Assembly: GCA_003254885.1 (NCBI GenBank)
Contig: QANT01003581.1
Coordinates: 62,001-126,000, forward strand
Origin: Purshia tridentata
Taxonomy: Eukaryota; Streptophyta; Magnoliopsida; Rosales; Rosaceae
Direction of reading: 5' to 3'
DNA: 64,000 nt
A program made the translations under genes and the position numbers. The notes beneath the pieces were generated by a model, which was not told the DNA's origin, searched no databases, and was given only the letters and a program-made list of their open reading frames with translations. Shown here piece by piece: positions 1 to 12,584 of the stretch. The stretch's first letter is position 1; every line of letters starts with the position of its first letter.

Positions 1-1402
1 GGTCCATTACGGCTTATGTCACAAGAAAATATGTTAAAAGTACATTGCATAAGAAGATAGGGAAAAATTCCTCATTATGTTTTGTAAGACTTTAAGGCTG
101 ATTATTATGTTTTTAAGAAAGGGTCTGTATGGAACTTAAAAGTTCTGAGGGAGGAAAAAAAAACAGAATCTAATTGGAAGTTCTTTTCGAAGCACTTCTA
201 ATAAAGGCGCAAAAAATTCACTAAAGGTGCTCATTCTCTATTCAGTATGTTATACCCAAAACTATCGAAACGCTTTTGACTGCCAAAACAACTTTCAAAA
301 CTATTGTATAGTCTCACATCGCTTTGGTTATCTTTAAAATATATAGCATATAACCACATTGATATCCTTTCTTGTAAGTTGGTTTTGAAAATATAAGTTC
401 TACCTATGGATTTAACACGAAACAGATATGAAAATAGTAAAAAATGGAGGAAAATGGTACAATTCTTGGATACACATGCACTTGCCACAATAAGAGAAGA
501 AAAAGGTTTTCTTGAAATGTTAAGAATCAAAAGTAGAGCCATAACTGGTCAATCTAATCTTCATTGCATTCCAGACCTGATTCTATCAAGAAGCATACTC
601 CATGTAAATAACTATGAACAGAATATGAACAGTAAGCTCTTCAACAAAAATCAACCACAAGAAGCTGTTTTTGGCATAAGCCTCACCAAAACCCTGCTGC
701 AGTTTTTAGCATATGAACAGTGAACTCTTCAACAGCTAGTATTAGTGTTACTAATAACCATAGCATGGTTTTCATAGTTAGTTTTAAGTTTTAACATTTG
801 AAAATATGAGAATGAATGTAGGAGACAGTGCTCAGTAGTATCAAAAACTGATTGCCTGTTGTTCTGATCAACATAGACTAGAAATTACAAACTTTTTAGA
901 CATATGAAATGGGCATTAAAACTCTTTAAAATCAATATTCAATCTTATCCTAGAATATCCTGATTCCATTTCCAAAATACTCGACTTTGGCAAATTCTAG
1001 AGATCACTGAAAATCTGGAGATAGAACTTATACGTTCCATTCGAACATTATATATTAAAGTGGCAAATGTGAACTCCAAAGTATTAAAGTCAAATCAGTA
1101 CGCAATTGGTGGAAATTCAATCATTTTATATGTTTATTAACAAGCTTAAAATCATATATCAACAATTAAAGACAGATGAAATGTACCCTTAACCACATTT
1201 AAATGGTCAACAATGGGGACATCAGCAATGTACCCTTGACTGTCATATATTTGAAAATCAACAACACATTAACAAATTAATGAATACATGAAGGGTCAGG
1301 TAATCAAACCCACAACAAGTGTGATACCAACAAATCTAAATCAATGTAAAATCTGCAAGCAAGAAAGCTTACATGGCCTCCATTATATTCACTTGAATCA
1401 AT
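1..1402. other. AT-rich flank, no gene recognised
   Basis: This is the 3' flank of the receptor-like kinase. Short open frames exist here but have no recognisable motifs and unremarkable composition. The first few hundred bases left of 1403 probably include the kinase 3' UTR. I see no RNA gene or clear repeat. Confidence 0.5.
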
Positions 1403-2899
1403 TTAGGCAGCAAACTGTGTATCATCGACTGCATCAGAACTACCACTCGCATGAAGAATTGCGTCATCTCTCCTTGAACATATGAATGACCTTTTTGTAA
1501 ATGAATTATTTCGCATCAAATGAGGGACTTCTTTCCCATGGCAAGGAGTTGATGGATTTCTCCCTCTACTAATATATCTTCCACTACCAAATCTAGAAAC
1601 CCGATTTGCTGCTTTTGAATGGGGCTCATCTCCATCTGCCTTACCCCGAAATTCAGATTCTTCATCAGTACCTGCCATAAGCTCCATCAAATTGCTACTA
1701 AACCCCAAATCAGAGTAAACTCTCCGCGAATTCCTCATCGCTTCCCTGGCCAACTTAGTTTCAAGGGCTTCCAAATTCTCTTCTCCAACACCCTCTAGCT
1801 TCGAACTCAAATGGGCAATCCTCGATTCGACAGGGCGCCCCATGGTCTCTACCATTGTACATGGATTGTTAAAACCATTCCATGAATGCAAGGGGACAAA
1901 TTTACTCAACCCACTAAGCCAAACCACCACCTCTTTCATCGTTGGCCTACGCTCCCTACAAGACCTCACACACTTGGCTGCAATGACAGCCAACTGCTTC
2001 CTCACAATGGGGTCTTTAGGAGGTGCAATTCTCGTATCATAAATCGAGATGAGCTTCCCTCTCTTTATGAGTGGAATAGCCCAATCCACAATAGAAGGTG
2101 GTGAATGCCCAACATCAATAGCCTTCCTACCACTTATAATCTCCAACAACAAAATTCCAAAACTAAAAACATCAGTTTTAGTACTCAAATTGTCTGGTGT
2201 CACATAGCAAGGGTCCAAGTACCCCATAGTCCCTGCCGGTGGGGTGGACCGGAGCCTATAGTCATCGAAATGGCAGTACCGGAGAGCCAACCCGAAATCG
2301 CCCAACCGGGCATTGAAACTACGGTCAATTAGAACATTTGCAGACTTAATATCCCTATGAATTACAGGTGGGTTTGATGAATGTAAAGTGTCAATGGCCT
2401 TAGCAGTTTGCAGAGCTAATCTAATCCTACGACCCCAATTGGGAGGCCGAGCAGTACTAGCATGTAAAACATCATAGAGCGTACCATTGCTCATGAACTC
2501 CACCACCAAAAGCCTGTCTTTGGAGTCATTGGAGAAACCCAGAAGATTGACCAGTCTCGGGCTCTGAATCTTGGACAAGATCTCGATCTCGTTGTCGACC
2601 TCGTGAATGGTTTCTGGCCCAGAAGAGGAAACGAGTTGGGGAGTTTGGGGGTGAGCTCTAGAGGGTTTCTTGACAGCAACAAGACGGCCACGGAGTACAG
2701 CTTTGTAGACATAGCCATGGCTGCCTTTGCCTAAAAGCTTTTGATCAGAGAAGCCATTGGTGGCAGCTTCAAGATCACTGTAGTCGAAGTGTTGGATCTT
2801 GAAGGGTTTTTTTTCTTGGGTGGTGGTTTTGGATGACGATGGAGTTTGGGAATTGGAGATTGAGATGGCTGATTCAGCTTTGCAGGAAAGGTAGCCCAT
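1403..2899 (-). CDS. Receptor-like cytoplasmic Ser/Thr kinase
   Basis: Single-exon gene of 498 residues. The ATG at 2897-2899 is followed by MGYLSCKAES, an N-terminus I associate with Arabidopsis At5g23170 and At3g51990. Kinase landmarks are complete: glycine loop GKGSHGYVYKA near 57-67, VAVKK with the lysine at 77, VIHRDIKSANVLID with HRD at 181-183, DFG at 201-203, and GTMGYLDP in the activation segment. There is no signal peptide or membrane segment, so it should be cytosolic or held at the membrane by acylation at Cys6; myristoylation is doubtful because Tyr follows Gly2. The tail of about 170 residues after the kinase domain is Ser-rich with no known domain. The family resembles CRINKLY4-related kinases; its substrate is unknown. 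It lies 430 bp from a transposon island. Confidence 0.9.
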   Translation of the reverse strand: MGYLSCKAESAISISNSQTPSSSKTTTQEKKPFKIQHFDYSDLEAATNGFSDQKLLGKGSHGYVYKAVLRGRLVAVKKPSRAHPQTPQLVSSSGPETIHEVDNEIEILSKIQSPRLVNLLGFSNDSKDRLLVVEFMSNGTLYDVLHASTARPPNWGRRIRLALQTAKAIDTLHSSNPPVIHRDIKSANVLIDRSFNARLGDFGLALRYCHFDDYRLRSTPPAGTMGYLDPCYVTPDNLSTKTDVFSFGILLLEIISGRKAIDVGHSPPSIVDWAIPLIKRGKLISIYDTRIAPPKDPIVRKQLAVIAAKCVRSCRERRPTMKEVVVWLSGLSKFVPLHSWNGFNNPCTMVETMGRPVESRIAHLSSKLEGVGEENLEALETKLAREAMRNSRRVYSDLGFSSNLMELMAGTDEESEFRGKADGDEPHSKAANRVSRFGSGRYISRGRNPSTPCHGKEVPHLMRNNSFTKRSFICSRRDDAILHASGSSDAVDDTQFAA

Positions 2900-3338
2900 A
2901 GAATCAAGATTTCTTCGTTTTGGGTTTTGGTGTTTGGATTGAAGAAAGTTTGGGAATGATAGACTTTGGTGGAGTTTGATGATAATATGTGTGTGACGTG
3001 ATCATATGATATGAAATACGACCAAATTGGTCGAGTTTGGAGGTTTGGGCTCTCTTGTTGTTTTGTTCTCAAACTGTTTGTGACTTTTTGTATGTAGTTT
3101 AAGTGCTGAGAGAGAGAGAGAGAGAGAAACGTCATGAATTGATTATAGTGACAATATATTAGTATATAGAATAAAGTTTATTTTGGTTTGAATTGATATG
3201 ATTTTAGTCTATAATTTATTTTGGTTGTAATTTAAAATATATTACTATTACAGTTGTTAGATAGTCCAATTAAAAAAGTTGTAGAATGTAATTACAGTGT
3301 ACTTAAATTCGATCTCCTTTCTCTCAATTAAAAAAAAA
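2900..3338 (-). promoter_or_regulatory. Kinase 5' flank with CT/GA microsatellite
   Basis: Upstream region of the kinase. A (GA)n run at about 3107-3126 reads as (CT)n on the sense strand about 210 bases before the ATG, a pyrimidine-rich tract typical of plant 5' UTRs and core promoters. The remainder is AT-rich and ends at the terminal repeat of the neighbouring transposon. Confidence 0.45.
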
Positions 3339-6300
3339 GGGTAAATTACAATTTAATGTCTTAATTTTACCTCAAATTTCAAGTTGATGCCTTTGGTTCA
3401 AAAAGTGTTACCTTTATACTTCAACTTCGAAATCGTTTCAACTTGATACCTTGCTGTTAAAAAGCGCCTACGTGGCGCTGATATGGCGTACACAAACCCA
3501 TGACTAATTTTTGAATTTGTGTTTAAAAATTGCCAATGAGAAAATATATATATATTTAAAAAAAGAAGAAATAGAAAAAAAAAAAANAAAAAAAAAAAAA
3601 AAAAAAAAAACCAGCACCTTTCCTCGCCCCTTTCCCCCGCCCCCAAACCCTCCTCCTTTTGCCTCCCCTCGTTAGCCACCCATTACCCAACCTACCCACC
3701 TCCCTCCCCTTATCTGACCCACCATTACCACCCTTTGCACATGCCAACCCACCATCGTCAACACCACCACCCCCTCCCCTACCCAGCCCTTCCCCCACTG
3801 CTCCTTCTCGTGACCCCACTCAATCCCCTCCCATTCCCCTCACATTCCCACATAGCACCAGCCTTGTTCCTTGCCCCTCTACCCCCAACCCAGCCACTCT
3901 CCCCCACAAACTCAACCTTCCCAACCCCCACCCTTCTCCTCTGCAACCTAGTCCCTCCAAATAATATCCAAAACCCCAACTTTTCATTCCCACCCAGCAA
4001 CCTTGCAACCCGTACCCAATCCCAGCCCCGTCGCACCCCCCACCTAACCCCTACTTGCCCTACTTGTCCCTCCACCCAGCCCTTTCACACTGTCGCATCT
4101 CTCTATGTCACTCTCTTGCAAAACTCAAGAAGTTTTAATCAAAACCAAATATTTGCAATTGCCAAGGTAACCCCTAAATTCATTTCCAGCCAAGAACCAT
4201 AGAGTTGCAGATTTGGAGGAGAAGGACAGAGAGATATAGAGAGATAGAGAGGGAAAGAGAGTCTGACAAAAAGAGAGGAGAGCTCGATGGGTTGCCGATA
4301 TGAAGGAGGAGGAGATCTCGACGCTACAGGATTGCCGATTTGGAAGAAGAGGAAAGCTTGAGTTGTGAAAGCTGTTGGGTTGGAGGAAGCTTGAGTTATG
4401 AGAGTTGTTGGGTTGGAGGAGAGCTCGGGGCTGCTGGGTTAGAGGAAGGCAGTGGCGAAGGAGGAGGAAAAAAGTGGACACAAACGGGATTGGTGGGGAT
4501 TGGGCATAGGGGATGAGGGATGAGGGATGGGTGGGGTAGGGAAGAGGATAAGGCGGAGGGAGGAGGCCAAGTTTGGGGGCAGGGGAAAAAAGGAGGAAGG
4601 CAAAAAAAGCTGGGTTATTTTATTTTTTTTAAATTCAATTTTGTTATATTTTATAAGTTTATTATCTATTTTACCCTTTGTAATTACATGTTTGTTTCAC
4701 TTTACTCCCTATAATTTATTTTTCTTCACTTTACCCTCTACAACTTATTTCCGTGTCTCACTTAACCCTAATTCATCAATTTCGTCTCTCAGTCTGTCAA
4801 TTTTGATGATGTGGCATGGATAATTTTGTCCTTTCATTCATTTCAGCAAAAAATTAATTAATAAAATAATATTTTTCTTTCAAACTCTTTAATATAATTA
4901 AAAAATATTTAAAAGAAAAAATCCCCACACAAAAATTTATAGAAAATTCTTAAAATTAAAAAAAAAATTTTGGCCACTAATATAATAATATTTAAATTTT
5001 TTTCCACAAATATTTTATCTTTAAATCAAAAAAAAAAAAAAAAAAAAAAAAAAGCCACCTCCTTGCTCTCCTTCCTCCCCCACCCGAGCACCAGCACCCC
5101 CGCATATCCACTGCCAAATCAGAGGCAAAGATCTGGGTATCCCAGCACTTCAGGTGCGATTACACATCAAGAAGAATCCTTTGTGGGATAATGAATGAAT
5201 GAAATAATTTCAATCCCCTCTGGAACCTTCACCCAATCTTCAACCTGAACCTTAGCCATAAACTCCATTTCATCGGGTCTTCATCGGGTCTTCATCGTTG
5301 GTGGAAACCATATCCCCTTCCTCAACCAACCAAAACCAAAATCAAATAAAACCCAATTACCCAAACCTCATTTTTTCTAACAAAGATAGAGATTGAGAGA
5401 GATTGTGAAGAAGAAGAAAATAAAGCAAGAGAAAAAGATTACCCAAACCCCACTGTGAACATCAAAATAGGATTCTTCATCTTCACAAGAAAAAAAAAAA
5501 AAAAACTACTTGATTAATAAATAGTTTAGAGAGCAATAGCAGCAGCTTTAAATTGGTGGGGGTTGACAAGATTTCTTGTTTTGCAAAGAAATCAAGAAAC
5601 CCAGTGGATCAACAATATAACAAACCCATTCCATTCTAATTGGATTACAAAAACCCAAATAAAGCAACCAACTAATTTTTTTTGCTGGGTTTGCTGCAAA
5701 ACCAGATCTAGCTTGGTTATGTACGTGAATTAGAGAGAGTGATAAAGAGAAAGAGGGAGAGAGGAGAGGGAGAGAGAAAGAGAAGGAAAGAGAGAGAAAG
5801 GAGGAGAAGTTTCCGGTGTGAGAGGGGTTGCCGACGGTGATGAAGTGGGGAGAGCAGGGTGGTGACTGGTGAGGGCCGGAGGTGGGTGGGGGTTGGGTAA
5901 GGGGAGGGGATTTTTCTTTTGGGTTTTTTTCTCTTTTAATTTAATTTGTTTTTAAAAAAGGAGTTTGTGCAATACCATAAATTTTTATAATTTTAATTAA
6001 TTTTTTTATCCAAATGAATGAAAAGACAAAAATGTCCATACCACATTATTAATTTTAAAGTGAAACACAGAAATAAGTCGTAGAGAATAAAATAAGAAAA
6101 AATAAATTACAAAGAATAAATTAAAACAAACATATAATTACAAAGAATAAAATAGATAATAAGCGTATTTTATATTATTTTATTGTTTTTTGATTTTCTT
6201 TTTTCACGTGGTAATTTTTAAAAGCTAACTCAATAGTTAGTGGTGGGTATGCATGCGCGGCGTAAACATTTAACAGAACTTTTAAAGGCGAGATAATAAA

Positions 6301-6404
6301 TTAAAATGATTTCGAAGTTAAAGTATAAAATTAACATTTTTTAAACCAAAAGCACTAACTTGAAATTTAAAATAAAGTTAAGACACTAAATTGTAATTTT
6401 GGGT
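3339..6404. mobile_element. Outer long-TIR DNA transposon, split by a nested element
   Basis: The left end near 3339-3500 and the right end near 6180-6404 are inverted copies; both read inward through AATTACAATTTA, then a shared GTCTTAA and AAATTTCAAGTT block. The inverted match resumes inside as a poly-A tract and a C/T-rich block: CCCCCAAAC near 3640 pairs with GTTTGGGGGC near 4572. Removing the nested element leaves about 1.55 kb. No transposase frame was found, so it looks like a non-autonomous Mutator-like element. A clean target duplication was not found for the outer copy. The long open frames at 3.4-4.5 kb are products of the C/T-rich composition. A single N lies at 3587 in the poly-A tract. 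Confidence 0.7.
4656..6165. mobile_element. Nested long-TIR element with 9-bp target duplication
   Basis: Terminal inverted repeats of about 220 bp: 4656-4875 begins with TTTATTATCTATTTTA and matches the reverse complement of 5960-6165, which ends AAATAGATAATAAGCG. Both arms contain the CTTTGTAATTA and CATTCATTT blocks. The 9-mer TATTTTATA occurs at 4647-4655 and again at 6166-6174, directly abutting the two ends, which is the target duplication length of Mutator-like elements. The interior repeats the layout of the outer element: poly-A near 5028-5052, a C/T-rich block, then a G/A-rich block near 5700-5900. No coding capacity is evident. It inserted into the right arm of the outer element, so it is the younger of the two. 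Confidence 0.75.
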
Positions 6405-6639
6405 CGATTAATTTATTAAATTCATCATTGAATCTTGATGGACTTTTTTTGTTGGATTGAGGACCTTTTTTTGTTGTCAAAATACTAAATTTGATCTCTA
6501 TAATTTCAATTAATTTTTTTGTGTGATTCATTGCAAATTGGTTTAGGTCCATGAATGATGATCATCGTCCACCAAAACAAAAGAATTCATCCTCCTATAA
6601 ACTTTGTAAATTTCACATATGCATTTTGTATAATCATAA

Positions 6640-6952
6640 ATCATTAAATACTATAGTCAATTCCATGTATTTTATTAAAAAGTTAAATTATATATTTATT
6701 CATGAAATATATAATGCGAATTTCAAATAAGTACATAAAAACTTAAAATTTTCAAACGTATCCATAAACAATCGAAAACTTTACAAAATTGACAGAACTG
6801 TCAGGTCTTCTGTTAAGTACCATTGTGAACCCATCTGGCATGGATTTTTTGTTGACGTGTATGCCATGTGGGAAAAAAATTAATACAAATCAATTAAAGA
6901 TATTTTAAAATATTAAAAGTTAAAGATCAAATATAGAAAAAAAAAAAAAAAN

Positions 6953-6990
<38 letters not shown>

Positions 6991-8010
6991 TTTTCTCCTC
7001 CCATCCTTCTGTCGTGCATCGCTTCAGAAAATTTTAAAATGTTTTTTTCTCCTCTTCCACCTCATTCTTCTTCTTCACCCACTCAAACCCAGTACCCACA
7101 TGTGCAGACCCACCCCATCCCCTCCTTCTTCCTCCTCCCCGTTCTTCTGCAACAAGAAAAGAAACAATTCAACGTTTGAAAACCATTTTAGGCACACACC
7201 CATCTGCTACAAACCCAAAAGACCACATCAAAAATCAAATTTTTTCTCAATTCCCTTTTTTTCTTTTTTTCTTTTTCTAGTTCTCTCAAATTTAAAACCC
7301 ATAACCTTTTAAGCTTCACTCTTCGTCATCCATGGAAGCATACCATTTTAGCCACACACACCCATCTACTCCAAACCCAATAAAACCCACATCAAAATCT
7401 AAGGTTTTCTCTAACCCTTTTCTGTTCCATCTCTCTCAAATGTGAAAAAGCAAAACTTTTTGAACTTTGACTATTCGAATAACGGCGGAAACAGAGCACC
7501 ACCCAGAAGCTCAGAGACATCCTCTCGCTTCGCATTTACATGAGTTTACACATTTAATAGCCGTAGTCATCGTTAGAGAAGGAGGATCATGTTGACGGCA
7601 TGAGTGGAGGTCCGCAAAGTGACCGCCTCTGGTCTACTTCGTTTGTGAAAGAGCATAGGAAGATTGGGAAAGAGAGGGAGAGGGGAAAGGAGAGAGAGGG
7701 AATGCCAGGACAAGAGGAAGGTAGAAGAGATCGATGCCGACGACTTCCCACCGACGCCAGCGACTAGATATCGTTGTCTTCTTCCATCGACGATCTGAGA
7801 GAGAGAAAGGTAGAAGTGATCAGTGTGTTTTGGTTTCGGTGCTAAAGTTTTGGGAGGCCATGGATCGATGCATCTGGTTGTGGGGTGGGTGGGTTGAGGA
7901 ATCTGTAAGGTGAATGAGGAAGATGGAGGAGGATGAAGAAGAAGATGGGGGAGTATTTGGAAGAGGTCCCAAGTTACATAGAAAAGTTGTACCAAGTTAA
8001 ACATAAACTG
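6640..8010. mobile_element. Possible third element of the same architecture
   Basis: An AT-rich end at about 6640-6930 runs into a poly-A tract (about 6936-6988, with N at 6952), then a C/T-rich block at 6990-7300 and a G/A-rich block at 7570-7960. This is the order seen in the two elements to its left. I could not find a matching inverted right end, so it may be truncated or its end may be too diverged to see. The interior frames are low-complexity and not convincing genes. Confidence 0.3.
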
Positions 8011-8028
8011 AAAAGACGATATTTAAGT

Positions 8029-8232
8029 TTTTTACTAAGAAATAGTATTACATTCTAAATTTGTGTGTCTCATATTTAGATTATGAATGGCCTGACAGTG
8101 TTTGATGCATTCATGTTTTGGGTCCACTTAAATATATTTACAACAAATGAAATATTTGCACATACACTACCCCATCATTTGGCATACAAATACGAGACAC
8201 AAATTTAAGATTCTTAATATTATTCTTTGAAA
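8029..8232. mobile_element. Small MITE
   Basis: About 200 bp with imperfect inverted repeats of about 45 bp. The left arm contains TCTAAATTTGTGTGTCTCAT near 8052 and the right arm contains ATACGAGACACAAATTTAAG near 8190, its approximate reverse complement. There is no coding capacity. The superfamily is not decided because no clean target duplication was seen. Confidence 0.5.
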
Positions 8233-9143
8233 TAAAGTAATTTTAAATACCTCAGTCATAATATGAGCGTATTTAAAATTATAAAATATTTAGTTTGGAA
8301 TATTAGAAGCTAAACAGAGAATGCTAATAACATTACCCTTAACAAAAACACTATATTTTTACAAGCCTATCACTTCCTGGGTACAAAAATATTCAAACAA
8401 ACAAAAAACGTATCAAGCCAAAGATATGCTTAAAAAGACTAAATTTTGAATCTTTGGTAATGATATTCAACCCAAAAGAAAAGTCACTTTCTGTTTTACT
8501 TTGACTAGCTAGTAATTAATGACCCAAGAGCTCCGACTAAATGCAAAGGTAAGAACTAGATGATGAACTGATGAAGTTGTATTCAGTGTCCATACGATGG
8601 AAATGATAAAGATACAGAAACTTCAAATTTAGTTATATTCTCATTCGTGGAGAGAGATGACTCTAGTTGTTTCGGGCAAAAGAGGTCACCTATTGACATA
8701 ACCATTAAGTCATGCTCTACATTCAACTACAATGGAAAGTTCATAAGATATTACAAGAATATATAGCCTGACCTTACCTTTAAAAATAGAAGACAGATTA
8801 ATTCAAAGCCAATAAAAAAGAACAAAAACAAATGATCAATAAAAAAGAACGAAAACAAATGATCTTTTATTTCGCATTTATCATCTTTGCTTGAGAGTTC
8901 AGACAATAACCATTAAGTAAAGAGTAATAATACATTTGAATGGACCTCAACTAGACATGAGTCCATCCATCAGACCCAGATTTTGAACCAATCTTATGCT
9001 ACAATTTTAGACTAGTAATAGTCCATCATAGAAAAATATGATTGATCTACCTGAGGTTTACAACATTTTAGTTGGTTAAACGTTAATTTATAATGAAAAA
9101 ATTATTAGGGGAAAGTAAATTGGAGACCGTGAAGTTTACCAAA
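8233..9143. other. Intergenic, nothing recognised
   Basis: AT-rich spacer downstream of the GIY-YIG gene. It should hold that gene's 3' UTR at its right edge. A short direct repeat (AATAAAAAAGAAC, then AATAAAAAAGAACG) occurs near 8810-8850. Confidence 0.4.
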
Positions 9144-11963
9144 TCACAAGGGGTTCAGTTTCCAGTCAATTTCTAAGTAAGTGCAATCCTCCGATAAACC
9201 TTTAACTCTATTTAGAGCAGCTTTCCTGTGTTGTAGCAATGGAAGTGACCGATCAATTACTTGCTCCACCAAGTTTTCATTCTTTCTTTTGCGAGGCAAA
9301 CTCCTTGATACACCTTTCCATTTATATTCAAACTCACAAGCTACAAACAAAAAATACACAAAACGAATTAGTAGCATGAAGCAAAAAACAACAATTTATC
9401 ATAGATAATTCAAGTGTAAGTAAACAATATAAAGCTTTTGATCTCTACATAGACACAAATGTTTTACCAGTACAAGGACCCTCGGCCAATTTATTAAAAA
9501 ATCCAGTATTACCAAACAAGGGTATTCAACAAGTAAAATCCATTGAATCAATAATGATTCCAGCATTACCAATCACTTGTGTTTCGATTTTAAAATTCTA
9601 TCTATAATGAATCAAGGTTGGTGAGTCAACCCAGGATGTATTGTGGAGATTAGATTTTACTTGGTCTGTTTGTGTTGAAGTGGAGCTTAACTTTCAGCCA
9701 CTCCATCACAGGCCTATATGTAAAGATAAAAGGGGTAGGAAGAAAAGTACAATTAGTTTTCCAACAAGATCCTAATTTTGGGGACTACAGTTTAAATGTC
9801 AGTAACCATTTCTACTGCATGCAGTTCACTAAATCAGATAATATAATATCAAGTTTCATTTAATCTTGTAAAGAAATTGCATGAAAAATAGATGGGGTGT
9901 CAGACAAAATCCTACCAGGACAGAAGTCACACAACACTCGAGTAATCGAGGATAAGAATATAAGGTCAGACTCATAACTAAATGAAAGTACAAACTATAA
10001 ACAATGCATTTTGAACAGGTACATAAGTAGTTTCCACTTTATACTAAGAAGCTCCGTAGTACTTTGATGTTGTAAAGACTGACAGTAGTCTACATCCATA
10101 TCGTATGTATGCAGGTCATTATCTTTTTTTAATAGATAGTAAGAAATTTGTTTGAACCAAAAAAAGTCAAGAATTTTCCCACCAATGGCAATTGTTCACC
10201 AAAACTATCCCTCTAATAATCAAATTATAAATGGTCAAAATTTTCCCGTGAATGGCAATCCATATTAAAGTAGCAACCTTATATGGCTTATATGGCTCAT
10301 AAGTGATCCAAACCCCTTCTGTGGAAATAAACCATCACGAACATCCACCAGAGCTTCATTAAAACACTTCATACTAGAGAATCCCACCACAGAAAGACCA
10401 GGTGACAACATCACTAGCCATCCACTCACTCCTGTGCTTGAAGAACTCTTAAAAGGAGCTCTCAATATTTGTTATAAATACTAGATTCCCAGAAACAAAG
10501 TCACCTATCAACTCAAGGTAACAACTAACTAGAACTTCTTTATTCGCATCCAAATAAAGAAGTTCATGCAACATTAACCAAGCACCCTTGTTCCAGACCA
10601 TACAATATTATATAAACTTTATATTGACAATTCAAAATATGTGTACCATTGTTGGCAGCAATCTTTTAGCAGCTGGAGTAATAGAAATTGAGTCAATAAA
10701 TTTCCAAGAGGCCTCAACTCAAGCAAAAACTGACTGGCCTAATTGATAGCCACACAGGCTTCTAGAAGGGCTGGAATAACTCAAGATCAGTGGCTGGCTA
10801 TAGGCCTTAAACATTAGCTTTTAAGCAAATGAAAGGACTGATCATGTGAAAGTCACAAGCTCTAAAAATTATCAAATTTCCAACAAATACCTTCACTTTG
10901 GTCCTTGAAACCATGTATTAGGCATGCACAAACCCATGGTCTTCCAGCACTGGATGCTTTTGCACCACCTTTTAGTTCACCATTATGTTGTCTCAAACTG
11001 CAAAAAAATTCTAAGAAACCTATTAGACTTGCTGCTTGACCAAACACTTAAAAATGATTGCCAGAATTCTTTGAGTCCTCAAACAAAACACGGATCCTAA
11101 TTGCACAGAAGTATTTATTTTAAGACGAACAATTAGAAGAGAAACACAATCAACAAGTACACCATAAGTGAATATGTGAAATTCTGTAGCAAAGTTCTCC
11201 TCAACTCTAGGACAAAAAATGCAAGCTGCAATAGGCCCTACAACAAGTAACAAGGAAGGCAAATATACCTAACAGGCCAAAAAAAATTCAAACTCAACAT
11301 TATAACCCCATATCTGCTCCCCTCCCCCAAAACATTTATGGCGATCACTTCCCCTTGCACATTTATTGACTTATCTAGCCGAATTTATTAAATAATGACC
11401 ACTCATCAAACTGGAAAACAAAATAGATAAATTCCAAAATGAAGTTGTAGGTATAAAATACTTTTCATACACTACAAGCTGGAAGTTTGCATAATTTCTA
11501 AGCAATTTATGCACTTCATTGCATAGCATTGATTACTTTGCTTTTAATTAGCTACGCATCAAAAGGGGAAAAGCCATAGTCATAAACAAAAGGGTAAAAA
11601 AAAAATCTGGACGATGAAAATGAAAAGGACCCAGATAATGAAGATGATAAGAATGAAAAAATTGAAACCAAAATGAAAAAGACCCAGATAATGAAAATGA
11701 TGAAAAAGAAAAAATTGCAACCAACCCAAAGTGACGTACCGGCGAGAGAAATCAGTGGTGACACCAACGTAGGTGTTGATGGGGGTATTGGTGGAAAGGA
11801 TGAGATACACAGACCATGACCTTGATTTTGATTTTGATGGAGGACTCGGCGTTGCTTCTGATTTGATTGATAGTGATCGTGGCGCAGATGATGATGATAA
11901 TTTTGAGGGGTTAGGGTTTGGGTGCTTTACCGAAGGGAATATCCTTGAGACCCGTGTCATCAT
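9144..11963 (-). CDS. SLX1-like GIY-YIG endonuclease domain protein
   Basis: Three coding exons: 11740-11963, 10891-10997 and 9144-9340, giving 175 residues. All junctions are GT-AG and phases agree. The GIY-YIG fold is visible as WSVYLI (50-55), TYVGVT (64-69, the YIG position), and RRLRQHNGE (74-82) with the conserved catalytic-type Arg, followed by GRPW and a Glu-containing helix near 110-120. SLX1 proteins cleave branched DNA with an SLX4 partner and normally carry a C-terminal RING/PHD-type zinc domain; this protein ends soon after the nuclease domain and has none. The Ser/Lys/Arg-rich first 48 residues may be an organelle-targeting peptide. Intron 2 is 1,550 bp. The nuclease activity is inferred; the family assignment is sound. 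Confidence 0.82.
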
Positions 11964-12584
11964 TTTCGGGTGATTGTCTCAAACTCCGCCGAAGTTTGCG
12001 AGATTTGAACTTTTATATTTATATATGTTTTATGTATATACAGCTGAAAAAACCGTTGATGCTTTGATGTGGCAGAGGGTTGCTTTAAGTTAATATATGT
12101 TTTGTGATTTATTAATAAAGAATTATATTTATTGTGACTTAAAAATAAATAAATTTAAAATTTAAATTGATAATTAAAAAATATGATAAATTGTGACTTA
12201 TTAATAAAGTATTCTAAATTATTTTGTTGAATATTTTATTTGATAGTTTTATTTGATTAATTATGTTTATTTGTTAAGATAAATAAATGGGAGAATAAAA
12301 GAGAAAATAATGCATTAATGTTGATAGTTTTATGTTGGAAATTTACAAGAAAGCATTATTTGCAAGAGACCAAATCAAAGGGTAAAACATTATTATCATT
12401 ATTTTAGAGTTTTTGCGAAGGGTGAGAACTGAAATGTAGTTCAGCGGAATGAGTAATTTGGATGTGGCACAAACTACAACATTCAAGGAATACACAAAAG
12501 CTATATCCATAGAATTTGTCTATTAATCAAAGAATATGATACATTTCAATATCAACATTATCTATAAAGAATATGATACAAATC
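11964..12584. other. AT-rich spacer between GIY-YIG gene and PPH
   Basis: About 620 bp, very AT-rich. It holds the 5' region of the GIY-YIG gene at its left edge and the 3' UTR of PPH at its right edge. Nothing else was recognised. Confidence 0.45.

Noticed and set aside
3398-4481. Several open frames of 90-155 codons on both strands
   Set aside because: They fall in C/T- or G/A-rich low-complexity interiors of transposable elements and encode Pro- or Gly-rich strings without any domain.
10265-10465. 66-codon frame inside intron 2 of the GIY-YIG gene
   Set aside because: No recognisable motif, and flanking coding exons splice cleanly around it.
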